From NCBI RefSeq assembly GCF_019049675.1, contig NZ_JAFMOW010000054.1, positions 1 to 64,000 on the forward strand: a DNA stretch of 64,000 nt, in the 5' to 3' direction. Both the position numbers and the translations under genes were made by a program. The notes under the pieces are model-generated. The model did no database searches and had not been told where the DNA came from. It saw only the letters and a program-made list of their open reading frames with translations. Origin of the DNA: Rahnella bonaserana (GTDB lineage: Bacteria; Pseudomonadota; Gammaproteobacteria; Enterobacterales; Enterobacteriaceae). This document shows positions 51,249 to 60,167 of this stretch, one piece after another (position 1 is the first letter of the stretch; the number at the start of each line of letters is the position of its first letter).

Positions 51249-52323
51249 GCAGATAACTCCTGGCGGCATCAATGACATCGCTGACCGGAATGGCATGCAA
51301 ATAACGCTGTTGGGTTTTTGTGTCGATAGAATCCGGGGCAGGCAGCGGAGCGTAATCTCCGGCCCAGAGGGTCGTATTGTTATTGCCCCATGGACGCCAG
51401 TGCTGCATTTTTGTCGGGCCAAATAAAGCCACGCAAGGCGTATTCAGGGCAGCTGCCATGTGCATGGGCGCGGAATCAACACCGATAAAAAGTTTTGCGC
51501 CGTCAATCATGGCGGCCAGTTGCGTTAGCGACAATTGCCCCGCCACCGAAATAACCTGTGGATTGTGAGTGAGATCCTGGATTTTACGCACCATGTCCCG
51601 CTCTTTTTTATCAGGACCCGCGGTCATAACGATCGTCAGCCCTGTATCTGCGAGGCCATCAATGACGCTGGCAAATTTGTCATCATCCCAGCATTTGAAG
51701 GTCCAGCGTGAGGTCGGCTGAATCGCAATGTATCCGCCTGTCACCTGATGTTTGAGAAGCAATTGCTGGCAAAAAGCCTTATCACTTTCTGAATAATGCA
51801 TCGAGGTTTGGGCATTCTCCACTGGGATCCCCAGCGGAGACAAAATCGACATATTCTGTTCCACGGTATGCAAAACACCGTGATTTTCAGTCGTCACTAA
51901 CTCTGTATGGCCAGCCCGCCAGACCGGAGAACGGCGTTTTTTATAGTCAAAACCCAGCCGGACTTTTGCCCCGGAGAACAACGAAAGTAGCGCACTGCGC
52001 CACTGATCAGCCAGGTTGATCACCAGATCATAATGCCGTGCGCGAACGGCTTTCAGCAGCCGATATTCTTGTTGTAACTGATAGCGGATCCCTTGCTTTT
52101 TCCATGTTCTGTCAATGACATGGATATGGGAAAGTGCCGGATGCTCGCTCAGAATCGGGCGGGTTTCTTTATAGAGAAGCACATCAATTTCAGCATCAGG
52201 GTAATGCTGGCGCAGTCTGTTTATCACTGGTGTTGTGAGCACCATATCTCCGTGATGACGGAGTTTCACCAGCAAAATTCGTCTGGGGATAAAGGCTGCG
52301 TACTTGGCTTCTGAGTTAGGCAT
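51241..52323 (-). CDS. waaQ: LPS heptosyltransferase III WaaQ (GT9)
   Basis: WaaQ adds the branching third heptose to heptose II of the inner core. The 360-residue GT9 protein has the N-terminal ILLVKLRHHGDMVLTTPVINRLR, the acceptor region NLADQWRS, and the ADP-heptose site (IQPTSRWTFKCWDDDKFASVID; FIGVDSAPMHMAAALNTPCVALFGPT). It is similar to E. coli WaaQ throughout. It overlaps the GT4 gene downstream and is preceded by an AT-rich interval with a large inverted repeat. Confidence 0.93.
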   Translation of the reverse strand: MPNSEAKYAAFIPRRILLVKLRHHGDMVLTTPVINRLRQHYPDAEIDVLLYKETRPILSEHPALSHIHVIDRTWKKQGIRYQLQQEYRLLKAVRARHYDLVINLADQWRSALLSLFSGAKVRLGFDYKKRRSPVWRAGHTELVTTENHGVLHTVEQNMSILSPLGIPVENAQTSMHYSESDKAFCQQLLLKHQVTGGYIAIQPTSRWTFKCWDDDKFASVIDGLADTGLTIVMTAGPDKKERDMVRKIQDLTHNPQVISVAGQLSLTQLAAMIDGAKLFIGVDSAPMHMAAALNTPCVALFGPTKMQHWRPWGNNNTTLWAGDYAPLPAPDSIDTKTQQRYLHAIPVSDVIDAARSYLHD

Positions 52324-52370
52324 TCTATTATCTGATATTAGAATATAGTGAATTGATTTTAGGTGAAGAA

Positions 52371-52430
52371 TCCTAAGCTGTGAAGTTATTTATCTGCCTG
52401 ATATAGAAAGGTAAATAACTTCGTTTAGGA
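52371..52430. repeat. long inverted repeat between waaH and waaQ
   Basis: Arms 52382-52395 (GAAGTTATTTATCT) and 52409-52422 pair over 14 bp (one G-U) around a 13-nt loop. An outer pair TCCTAA/TTAGGA (52371-52376 and 52425-52430) extends it across an internal loop. There is no T run after either arm. It fills the 150-nt AT-rich gap between two otherwise tightly packed glycosyltransferase genes. Confidence 0.7.
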
Positions 52431-52474
52431 AATAGTTATAAAGGAATTATGTGGGTAATAAAATCATCTCTTTC

Positions 52475-53491
52475 TTAAAGGTCTCGGGCGAGTTTTTTGC
52501 GTAAGTTATGCAGGCGCTTTAACCACAATAATAGCTGCCACCATTGCTTCGGACCGCGGGCATTTCGGAGCATTATTTTGCGTGTGCCGGAGGTATAAAT
52601 ATCCTCAATCATGGCTTTTTGAGCGGCAGGATCAGGCTCACGACGAACAGAGTGGCATACCGTCAGCGCTTCACGTGTAACCTGCCGTGGAAACTCAGGA
52701 TAAATTTTTATCCGGTCTTTATATCGCTCATTCAGCTCATCAAGCATTTTGGCAATTTTCAGATAATGTCTTTGATATTCAACGTTCTTCATTCCGGTAC
52801 GTTTTTGATTACTGATTGACTGACCGTGAATGTAGTAGCGGTAAAGGATCGTTTGGGTGTATCTCACACGGCGGGCATTGAACATGAATTCGGTCGTCCA
52901 GGGAATATCCTGATGATGTAAACCAGGTTCAAAATACAGCCCCTGTTTTTTAATCAACTCGAGACGATAAACGCCAAGCCAGACAACATGCAAATACCGG
53001 TTCGTCGCCAGTGCCGTTTTCAACCACACCGGTCCATCCAGTACACCCGTTGAGGTTAAACGATCCTCAGGAATGAGCGGTTTTACTTTTTCTGAGCCGA
53101 CAAAATAGCGTTCGCCATTGCACTGGGCGGCATCCAGATCATCCTGCTCACACATCTCTATCAGCGTTTTGTACATATCCGCAGAGACAATGTCATCGGC
53201 ATCCGGAAAGGTCACATACTTGCCCCGGGCAATATTCAGACCGGCATTACGCGCGCGCGAAACGCCGCCGTTTTCCTGAGTAATCACATGAATATGGGGA
53301 TATTTTGCGGCGTACTCTTGTGCAGTCTGCTCTGACCCGTCCGTAGAGCCATCGTTAACAATGATAATTTCGAGGCTATCCAGCGTTTGCGCGACGAGTG
53401 AATCCATAAAATTTCGGAACATCGCCCCTGCGTTGTACATAGGGATGATTGCGCTGAGCTTAATGGTTTCGGATGGTGTTGTTAGGGTCAT
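52475..53491 (-). CDS. waaH: LPS core glycosyltransferase family 2, WaaH/YibD type
   Basis: In E. coli WaaH (YibD) adds glucuronic acid to the third heptose (HepIII) under low phosphate. The 338-residue GT2 protein matches YibD along most of its length: LSAIIPMYNAG, EIIIVNDGSTDGS, the metal site FPDADD (about residue 95), AGLHHQDIPWTTEFMFNARR-like stretch, and the C-terminal YPEFPRQVTREALTVCHSVRREPD. In E. coli the gene lies away from the waa operon; here it is inside it, just before waaQ, which makes its HepIII acceptor. The gap after waaL is 66 bp. Confidence 0.82.
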   Translation of the reverse strand: MTLTTPSETIKLSAIIPMYNAGAMFRNFMDSLVAQTLDSLEIIIVNDGSTDGSEQTAQEYAAKYPHIHVITQENGGVSRARNAGLNIARGKYVTFPDADDIVSADMYKTLIEMCEQDDLDAAQCNGERYFVGSEKVKPLIPEDRLTSTGVLDGPVWLKTALATNRYLHVVWLGVYRLELIKKQGLYFEPGLHHQDIPWTTEFMFNARRVRYTQTILYRYYIHGQSISNQKRTGMKNVEYQRHYLKIAKMLDELNERYKDRIKIYPEFPRQVTREALTVCHSVRREPDPAAQKAMIEDIYTSGTRKIMLRNARGPKQWWQLLLWLKRLHNLRKKLARDL

Positions 53492-53557
53492 GACACAAAA
53501 TTTCCACGGATAAGGAGAGCAGACAACCGGGCCGGGCGCTGTGCCCGGTCCGTAAAA

Positions 53558-54844
53558 TCATTGTTTTTCAGTGACTGAAGGGGTCTTCATCCGCAGCATC
53601 AGCAGATAACCCACTATCAGAACGACAAAATACGGCGTCTCGCGATTATAGAACTGAGAATCGCCCTGACTGAAATAAATGACTGGCACTGAAAGCAGCA
53701 GGAATTCGTAGCCTTTAGGGACGAGTTTAAAGGGATATAACAATAATACGGCGAAGAACATTACGATAATAATCCCGCCGAAAATGCCCTGTAATGACAA
53801 GGTATCAATAATGTCATTGTGCAAATGGAAAGGCAGATTACGTAAGGCTTCCGGATTTCCTCCTTCATGCTGATTGATGAAGGCTGTCGCCAGCGCATTA
53901 CGGCTGTCTGCTGACTGTCCGAAAGGGTGCTGTTCAAAAGCATCGATACCCGCGCGCCACATTGAGAACCGTGCGCCTACGGAAGTATTACGGTTTCCGG
54001 CATCGTAGGATGCGACTTCATTGTGCAGATTCTCGATCCGGTCGACGACTTTGTTGTAATAAGGGTGGCCGGATAAAACAGTCGCAATGATTAGCCCTGA
54101 AATGGCAAAGCCATAAATCATTTTTGATGTATGTGAACTCTTCACGAAATCATAGAGCACGCTGCATGCGCTGATTAAGGTAAAAAGCATTACCGCTGAC
54201 CGGGTTTCTGTTGCTGCCAGCACGCCAAATGTCATGGTCATGACCATCAGACAAATGAACCTGTAATGTTTTAGTCCGTGAAATTTCAGGCTATACATCA
54301 ACAGTAACGAGAAAATAGTAAATGTGTAAGCACCGGAAGTCGGGGCATCGGAGTTAATTCGGATACGCTCGCCAGTCTTCAGGTAAAACGCGATATGCAT
54401 GATGGAAATAATCATAAATAACAATGTCATAATCGCAATGCCCGTGCGGACAGTCACTGTCGATATCTTCCATCTGTGCAAATTATGCTCTATGGCATAA
54501 AGAATAAAGGCCGCCAGGATAAGTCGCTTGCCGCTTATCTGATAATGGTAAGCAATCAGCGGATATTGATCATTGGTCGTCAATGCGACCCACAGTACTT
54601 TGCTAATACCGAGCAGCAATACAATCCATGAAAAAACGTAAAAATGGACTTTCTTATCTTTTTTAAACGTGATGTACACGAAATAGATAACAGCGATATA
54701 TGTCGTGATATAGAAAAAGTTTCGGGTGACTTCTCCGGACAGCATAAAAAAAGAAATCGAGAGGGTGGTGAATAAGAAAAATAGTGCAGCAAGCTTATCG
54801 TCAAATGACGATTTTTTGATTGCGGTTAACCAAGGGTTAATCAT
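53558..54844 (-). CDS. waaL: O-antigen ligase WaaL
   Basis: WaaL transfers undecaprenyl-linked O-antigen to the completed lipid A-core in the periplasm. The 428-residue protein has about eleven to twelve hydrophobic segments and a large periplasmic loop in the C-terminal half with the Wzy_C-type motif SVGARFSMWRAGIDAFEQHPFGQS and the catalytic-type histidine in LPFHLHNDIIDTL. WaaL sequences are poorly conserved, so assignment rests on topology, motif and context. The gene looks AT-richer than its neighbours. It overlaps the GT8 gene by eight bases. Confidence 0.88.
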   Translation of the reverse strand: MINPWLTAIKKSSFDDKLAALFFLFTTLSISFFMLSGEVTRNFFYITTYIAVIYFVYITFKKDKKVHFYVFSWIVLLLGISKVLWVALTTNDQYPLIAYHYQISGKRLILAAFILYAIEHNLHRWKISTVTVRTGIAIMTLLFMIISIMHIAFYLKTGERIRINSDAPTSGAYTFTIFSLLLMYSLKFHGLKHYRFICLMVMTMTFGVLAATETRSAVMLFTLISACSVLYDFVKSSHTSKMIYGFAISGLIIATVLSGHPYYNKVVDRIENLHNEVASYDAGNRNTSVGARFSMWRAGIDAFEQHPFGQSADSRNALATAFINQHEGGNPEALRNLPFHLHNDIIDTLSLQGIFGGIIIVMFFAVLLLYPFKLVPKGYEFLLLSVPVIYFSQGDSQFYNRETPYFVVLIVGYLLMLRMKTPSVTEKQ

Positions 54845-55838
54845 GTGTTCTTTTCCTGAATACTTTTGTGTTCATATATTTCGCCATCCATTTCACGCTG
54901 CTTAAATAGTCTCCTTTGAACCACAGGACACGAGCATAGCGTTTCATTTCTTTATAACTTACTGGCATGTCGAGCGAAATGCCTCTCCATGGAGAGCGCT
55001 CGTAATATGAGTAATAGAGATCAGCCACTTTACTTCCTCCCCACGAATGCCAGGGTTTACATTTTCCTGTGTAATGAATCAGGATCACACCGCCAGGAAG
55101 TGTTTTCTCATGGCCTACACGTTTGTAAATAATATCAACGATATAGTTATATTCTTTAGGGAGTAGCAGGGTTTCATGTTCCAGCACGACATTCAGGGCT
55201 TCCTGATCCGGGAATTTAAATTTATCTCCGTTTTCGCGAAGCTCATTAATCACCCGGTTGGTGGTGTCTCTGGCAACCCATTTTTCGATATTGATGTAAA
55301 GAAATCCGGAGTTGAAGTAATTACCGGAGGTCAGTTTAAGCACCGGACAAAGTTTAGCTCGCGCCCGTTTTTCATCGTTCACTGCACATAACGTATATTG
55401 ACTGATATCCAGTTTGATCAGGTCATTGTAGCGGCCGACGCATAACGTATCAGCATCCAGATAAATCACTTTATCGGTGATATCAGCGAGGATGAGCGGA
55501 ATAAATAACCGGTAATAGATGGCGTGTGTGTAACGGCCAACCATCGGCAATCCCTGGAATGCCTCATCCTTGAAGGTATAGGTGGTGACGGCAAGGGGAA
55601 ACATCTTCGCTAACTCAATGATTCGGCTGATGCTCTCATTGCTTAGTGCGGTACCGAATAAATGAACATGAAAGCGCAGATCGGGGTTGTTTTCCAGAAC
55701 GGAGAACACAGCAATGCCCATTCCCCGAGCATAACTGTCATTGATACCGAAAGAGAGATGCACCACATCTTTTTCAGTTCCCAGAGAGTTAACAATCTCT
55801 TCCCTATTCTTAATCGATGAATGCAAGATATTAGCCAT
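54837..55838 (-). CDS. LPS core glycosyltransferase family 8
   Basis: This 333-residue GT8 enzyme adds a hexose, usually glucose or galactose, to the outer core. It has the N-terminal VHLSFGINDSYARGMGIAVFSVLENN, the metal-binding DADTL motif (KVIYLDADTLCVG, near residue 130), the GYFNSGFLYINIEKW-like segment (NYFNSGFLYINIEKW), HYTGKCKPWHSW, and a C-terminal GT8-C tail (about 275-325). It resembles WaaI/WaaO/WaaJ of E. coli and Salmonella, but which sugar it adds cannot be told. It overlaps both neighbours by eight bases. Confidence 0.88.
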   Translation of the reverse strand: MANILHSSIKNREEIVNSLGTEKDVVHLSFGINDSYARGMGIAVFSVLENNPDLRFHVHLFGTALSNESISRIIELAKMFPLAVTTYTFKDEAFQGLPMVGRYTHAIYYRLFIPLILADITDKVIYLDADTLCVGRYNDLIKLDISQYTLCAVNDEKRARAKLCPVLKLTSGNYFNSGFLYINIEKWVARDTTNRVINELRENGDKFKFPDQEALNVVLEHETLLLPKEYNYIVDIIYKRVGHEKTLPGGVILIHYTGKCKPWHSWGGSKVADLYYSYYERSPWRGISLDMPVSYKEMKRYARVLWFKGDYLSSVKWMAKYMNTKVFRKRTHD

Positions 55839-56928
55839 AATGGCGCTCCTGACCTCTGCTGTCAGTAATGAACTCGTGAATCGCTTTTAATTTATGTTCG
55901 TTTAGCGCAAACAATTGTTCTGGCGTCAGGCTAAAACGGGTTCTGGTTTCAAAAACAAACGAAGCAGGTTCAAAGTTTTCAGGCTCTATAAACAGCACCT
56001 TACCTAACGGACGCTGTTCTTCCTTACAACATGGGCCGGTAAAGCAGATGATAGGCGTTTTTTGTGAATCTGCTATATAGGCATTTCCTGAATCTGAGGC
56101 GATATAAGCATCAAGTTGACCTAGCGCAAAAGGCACATCTTCTAACGGCATCTGACCGATGAGGCTCACGACGCGTGATTTTTCCTCTTCACTTAAAATT
56201 TCAAGTAAAGCATCAAGATAAGGCTGCTCATTGGCCGGACCGAACACGATGAACTGACAGTTCAGATTCGACAGATTTTGTATGATCTGCTGCCAGACTT
56301 CACGGGGGATAGTTTTTGCACGATTACCTGCAGAAATACTGATCCCAATTTTGATTTCACCGGTTTTATCCAGCACAGGGTAATGGGTTTTCGGGATCCA
56401 TAACGGCAGAGTGGCATGCGAGTGATAACTGTCAGCCGTCAGAGCCGGATCAGCCAGTTTCAGGTAATTCTCTAACGCGAGATCATACTTACCGTGCTGC
56501 CGGACCACGTTGGCTGTGGCAAAGAAAATCCGGTGATACCACTTGCGCACATAGGTTTCTAAAAAGGCTTTGTAATTCGCATTACAAAACGCAGCGTAGA
56601 AAGCATTAATGCTGTTAGGTTGCAGCAAATAGACATTGTCGTAGTGGTTAAGCAGCCTGAACGCCAGACGGATTTTGCTGAAGAGAGACTTTTTGTGTTC
56701 TTCAATCAGGAAGATCGACTCAATCGTTGTATCGCGCCCGGCCAGTGGCAGCACCGTTTTACTGATTAACACATCCGATTTTTTCAGATGTTTGAGTAAC
56801 GGCGTAATGTTAACAAAATCGCCAATTTTGGCGGTCTGGATGACCAGATTTCGTCCTTTGCCCTGATGAAAAGGTTTCATCAGCATTTTGAATGGCCACA
56901 GCAAAATGAAAATAATCACATAGCTCAT
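55831..56928 (-). CDS. glycosyltransferase family 9 protein, putative heptosyltransferase
   Basis: The 365-residue protein belongs to the heptosyltransferase fold. The N-terminal NLVIQTAKIGDFVNITPLLKHLK replaces the usual VK-S-x-GD signature, and the donor-side IGISISAGNRAKTIPREVW and YIASDSGNAYIADSQKTPIICFTGP follow the GT9 pattern. It starts with a hydrophobic segment (VIIFILLWPFKMLM). It is not WaaC, WaaF or WaaQ, which are all present in addition. Its acceptor is unknown; a fourth heptose transferase or a Kdo/hexose enzyme are both possible. Confidence 0.82.
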   Translation of the reverse strand: MSYVIIFILLWPFKMLMKPFHQGKGRNLVIQTAKIGDFVNITPLLKHLKKSDVLISKTVLPLAGRDTTIESIFLIEEHKKSLFSKIRLAFRLLNHYDNVYLLQPNSINAFYAAFCNANYKAFLETYVRKWYHRIFFATANVVRQHGKYDLALENYLKLADPALTADSYHSHATLPLWIPKTHYPVLDKTGEIKIGISISAGNRAKTIPREVWQQIIQNLSNLNCQFIVFGPANEQPYLDALLEILSEEEKSRVVSLIGQMPLEDVPFALGQLDAYIASDSGNAYIADSQKTPIICFTGPCCKEEQRPLGKVLFIEPENFEPASFVFETRTRFSLTPEQLFALNEHKLKAIHEFITDSRGQERHYG

Positions 56929-56930
56929 GG

Positions 56931-57914
56931 TCAGTTCATTCCCTTATTCGCAGAAATTACATCGTTGAGTTGCTCAAAAACGCGTTCCGCCGGCAGAGTC
57001 TCAAGCGAGTTGTTCTCTGCTTTCAGGACAAACTGATTCTTCCCGTATCCGCCAATCAAACCCGGATCGGTCGGGCCATAAAGGGTGATATTCGGGCGAT
57101 CCAGCGCCGCAGTCAGATGACTGAGTCCGGTATCTACCGAAATCACGGCTTCAGCACCGGCTAAAACCTCAGCCACTTCCCCGAGACTCAATTTAGGCAA
57201 GACTTCCACATAAGGAAAACCTTCAGCCAGGCGCATTGCGCGCTGATATTCATGTTCGGCGCCCCACGGCAGTTTGATGCGAAGATTGGCAGCACTCAGC
57301 ATCCCGAGCAGTTCACGCCACTTTTCTTCCGGCCAGTGTTTGTCTGCACGGGTGGTTGCATGAAGAAAGACCAGATACTGACCGGCATCGGCAGGCAGAT
57401 GTGAAAGGAAACGCGCCGCAATGGCGTAGTCGCCCCGGGCCGCAGGTTTTTCATAGCCGAGACTTTTGGCAAACAGTTCCCGGGTGCGTTCCACGGCATG
57501 CTGTTTTTTATCAATTTCGTGGCGCTGATTGTAGAACCAGCTGGCGAAAGGTTCACGGGCGCTTTTGCAGTCTTGCCCATGTTTTTCACCTTTGGCAACA
57601 CGGGTGATCAGCGCTGCACTTTTGATTAATCCCTGAGCGTCAATGATGGCGTCATAGGAGGTGGACTGAACTTCGCGTTTGAAATCACAGCGTTGCTGCC
57701 GGGTTTCAGAGCCAAACCAGTTTTTGCGCCAGCGGCGAATGGCCACCGGGATAACGCGATCGACGGCCGGATGCCAGCCGGGGATTTGAGTGAAACCTTC
57801 TTCCACAACCCAGTCAAAGCGGATCCCGGGAATAGCCTGCATGGCATCCGTTAATGCAGGAAGCGTATGCAGAACGTCGCCCATGGACGAGGTTTTGACG
57901 ATGAGAACCCGCAT
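56931..57914 (-). CDS. waaC: LPS heptosyltransferase I WaaC (GT9)
   Basis: WaaC adds the first heptose to Kdo2-lipid A. The 327-residue protein starts MRVLIVKTSSMGDVLHTLPALTDA and has the DAQGLIKSA acceptor site and the donor site EAVISVDTGLSHLTAALDRPNITLYGPTDP. It shares one base with the waaF stop (TAATG). A two-base gap separates it from the GT9 gene downstream. Confidence 0.97.
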   Translation of the reverse strand: MRVLIVKTSSMGDVLHTLPALTDAMQAIPGIRFDWVVEEGFTQIPGWHPAVDRVIPVAIRRWRKNWFGSETRQQRCDFKREVQSTSYDAIIDAQGLIKSAALITRVAKGEKHGQDCKSAREPFASWFYNQRHEIDKKQHAVERTRELFAKSLGYEKPAARGDYAIAARFLSHLPADAGQYLVFLHATTRADKHWPEEKWRELLGMLSAANLRIKLPWGAEHEYQRAMRLAEGFPYVEVLPKLSLGEVAEVLAGAEAVISVDTGLSHLTAALDRPNITLYGPTDPGLIGGYGKNQFVLKAENNSLETLPAERVFEQLNDVISANKGMN

Positions 57915-58963
57915 TAAAGCTCCTTCCTTGCGCTCAGTAACTGGTTTAATTCCTGATAAACCTGCTCTGGTTGAATATCAATCAGACTCTGGTGATAGCC
58001 TTCTTCGGCATCGCCTTTGCGGACTTTATGGTAGCCGGTGATCAGGCGGATAACTTTCGCCTGATGACTCAGTGGCGGGGTGAAGTCAGGACTGCTCGGT
58101 CCGTAGAGCGCCACAAGCGGTTTATCCAGCGCAGCAGCGACATGCATCAGACCAGAGTCATTGCTGACCACTGCCTGACAGGCCGCGATCATCACAACAG
58201 CCTGATCCAGCGAGGTTTTACCTGCAAGATTCAGGCAGAAAGGTTGAGAGTCTTCGGTCAGTGCCAGGCGGATTTGCTCTCCGGCGGCATTGTCTTTCGC
58301 TGAGCCAAACAACACGACCTGATAACCCTCGCAGATCAGTTTTTCAGCCAGTACGGCGTAATGATAATGCGGCCAGCGCTTGGCCGGACCGAATTCAGCG
58401 CCCGGACAAAAGCCAATCACCGGACGCGAATTATCGACAGCGAAGGATGTTTTGACGGCCGCGATTTCGGCTTCAGTGACCTGCAGTTTAGGCCACAGAA
58501 TGGGTTGTGGAAGGTCGGCAGCTGTTTTGATTCTCCCGGCTTCGTAGCCCAGCGCTGCATAGCGCTGAACCATCAGCGGAAATGCTGCTTTATCGAGGAC
58601 CCGTAAATCATTGAGCAAGCCATAGCGCATTTCGCCACGCCAGCCAGTACGCTGAGGAATGCGCGCAAAGAACGGAACCAGCGCTGATTTAAAGGAGTTA
58701 GGCAAGACAAAGGCGCGGTCATAATGCGTATCACGCAACGACACGCCCAGACGACGACGTTCGCCAAGTTCCAGTGCGCCATGCCCCAAAGGCATCGCCA
58801 GCGCCTGATTCACTTCCGGCATCCGGTCGAGCAAAGGACGGCACCATGCAGGTGCCATCACGTCAATTTGTGCTTGCGGATGAGCAGCTTTCAGGGTGCG
58901 GTAGAGACTTTGAGACATCATCATGTCACCGACCCATGACGGCCCAATTACCAGTATCTTCAT
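57914..58963 (-). CDS. waaF: LPS heptosyltransferase II WaaF (GT9)
   Basis: WaaF adds the second heptose. The 349-residue protein starts MKILVIGPSWVGDMMMSQSLYRTL and has the FCPGAEFGPAKRWPHYHYA and AVVSNDSGLMHVAAALDKPLVALYGPSSPD motifs. It lies 30 nt after hldD and is coupled to waaC. The order hldD-waaF-waaC matches E. coli and Klebsiella. Confidence 0.97.
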   Translation of the reverse strand: MKILVIGPSWVGDMMMSQSLYRTLKAAHPQAQIDVMAPAWCRPLLDRMPEVNQALAMPLGHGALELGERRRLGVSLRDTHYDRAFVLPNSFKSALVPFFARIPQRTGWRGEMRYGLLNDLRVLDKAAFPLMVQRYAALGYEAGRIKTAADLPQPILWPKLQVTEAEIAAVKTSFAVDNSRPVIGFCPGAEFGPAKRWPHYHYAVLAEKLICEGYQVVLFGSAKDNAAGEQIRLALTEDSQPFCLNLAGKTSLDQAVVMIAACQAVVSNDSGLMHVAAALDKPLVALYGPSSPDFTPPLSHQAKVIRLITGYHKVRKGDAEEGYHQSLIDIQPEQVYQELNQLLSARKEL

Positions 58964-58993
58964 ACCGTTAATCCATTCCTCAATGTGCAGGGC

Positions 58994-59926
58994 TTAAACT
59001 GTGCGGTTAAGCCAGCTCATGTATTCCGTCACGCCTTCAGCAACCGTTTTGAAAGGTTTGTCATAACCGGCATTACGCAGCGCGGTCATATCGGCCTGAG
59101 TGAAGGACTGATAACGGCCTTTCAGTTTTTCCGGGAAAGGAATGTATTCGATATCGCCAGATTTGTGGTACGCCACTACCGCGTCTGCCACAGCCTGGAA
59201 GGATTCTGAGCGGCCGGTACCGCAGTTGAAAATACCGGAAACGCCGTTCTGCCAGAACCACAGGTTCACTGCAGCCACATCGCCCACGTAGATGAAATCG
59301 CGTTTGAAGCCTTCGCTGCCGGAGAACAATTTCGGGTTCTCACCGGCATTGATCTGGTTGTTGAGGTGGAATGCGACGCTGGCCATGCTGCCTTTATGAC
59401 CTTCGCGTGGTCCGTAGACGTTGAAGTAACGGAAACCGCAAATCTGAGATTCCGCATGTGGCAGAATTTCGCGGACATACTGGTCAAACAGGAACTTAGA
59501 ATAGCCGTAGACGTTCAGCGGTTGCTCATATTTACGATCTTCAACAAAGCTGGTGCTCTGGCTGCCGTAAGTGGCGGCGGAAGAGGCGTAAAGGAAAGGA
59601 ATGCTGCGATCCAGGCAATAATGCAGGATATCTTTAGAGTACTGATAGTTGTTATCCATCATGTATTTGCCGTCCCACTCGGTAGTGGACGAACAGGCGC
59701 CTTCGTGGAAAATGGCGTCAATATCACCTAAATCGTCGCCTGCAACGATACTGGCAATGAAATCTTCTTTATCACAATAATCCGCAATATCCAGATCAAC
59801 CAGATTGACGAATTTGGTGCCGTCTTTCAGGTTATCAACCACCAGAATATCGCGGTATCCCATATCATTGAGCGATTTAATAATATTGCTGCCGATAAAA
59901 CCAGCGCCGCCAGTGACGATTATCAT
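58994..59926 (-). CDS. hldD: ADP-L-glycero-D-manno-heptose 6-epimerase
   Basis: HldD (RfaD) converts ADP-D-glycero-D-manno-heptose to the L,D form used by WaaC, WaaF and WaaQ. The 310-residue protein equals E. coli. It has the NAD(P)-binding GGAGFIG (6-12), the catalytic SSAATYG segment and YGYSK, and ends with the conserved [11 protein letters not shown]. The start at 59926 has an AAGGTGG site six bases upstream. It is the promoter-proximal gene of the twelve-gene LPS core operon. Confidence 0.98.
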   Translation of the reverse strand: MIIVTGGAGFIGSNIIKSLNDMGYRDILVVDNLKDGTKFVNLVDLDIADYCDKEDFIASIVAGDDLGDIDAIFHEGACSSTTEWDGKYMMDNNYQYSKDILHYCLDRSIPFLYASSAATYGSQSTSFVEDRKYEQPLNVYGYSKFLFDQYVREILPHAESQICGFRYFNVYGPREGHKGSMASVAFHLNNQINAGENPKLFSGSEGFKRDFIYVGDVAAVNLWFWQNGVSGIFNCGTGRSESFQAVADAVVAYHKSGDIEYIPFPEKLKGRYQSFTQADMTALRNAGYDKPFKTVAEGVTEYMSWLNRTV

Positions 59927-60167
59927 GGGATCCACCTTTAATCATTTTAAGTACCGCGCACCATGCGCAGCCTGTAATTGGGTAATATCATAACACTTCA
60001 TTATGAAGCTCACATTGGGAAGGTGTCCGATAACACGCATTCTTGTGTTTCAGACCGTAAGGCGTGAACTATGCTGCAAAACAAAGATATTGTGAGCGGT
60101 TCCATCGTTATTTCGTATTCAGATTAGTAAGGTATTCCGTGAATGAGTCATTTCAGGAGAATACTGT

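Noticed and set aside
53489-53557. Possible Pho box before waaH
   Set aside because: Only one short GTCAT-like match was seen, without the second repeat expected for PhoB.
59936-60167. RfaH ops/JUMPstart element before hldD
   Set aside because: No GGCGGTAG sequence was found on the sense strand upstream of the operon.
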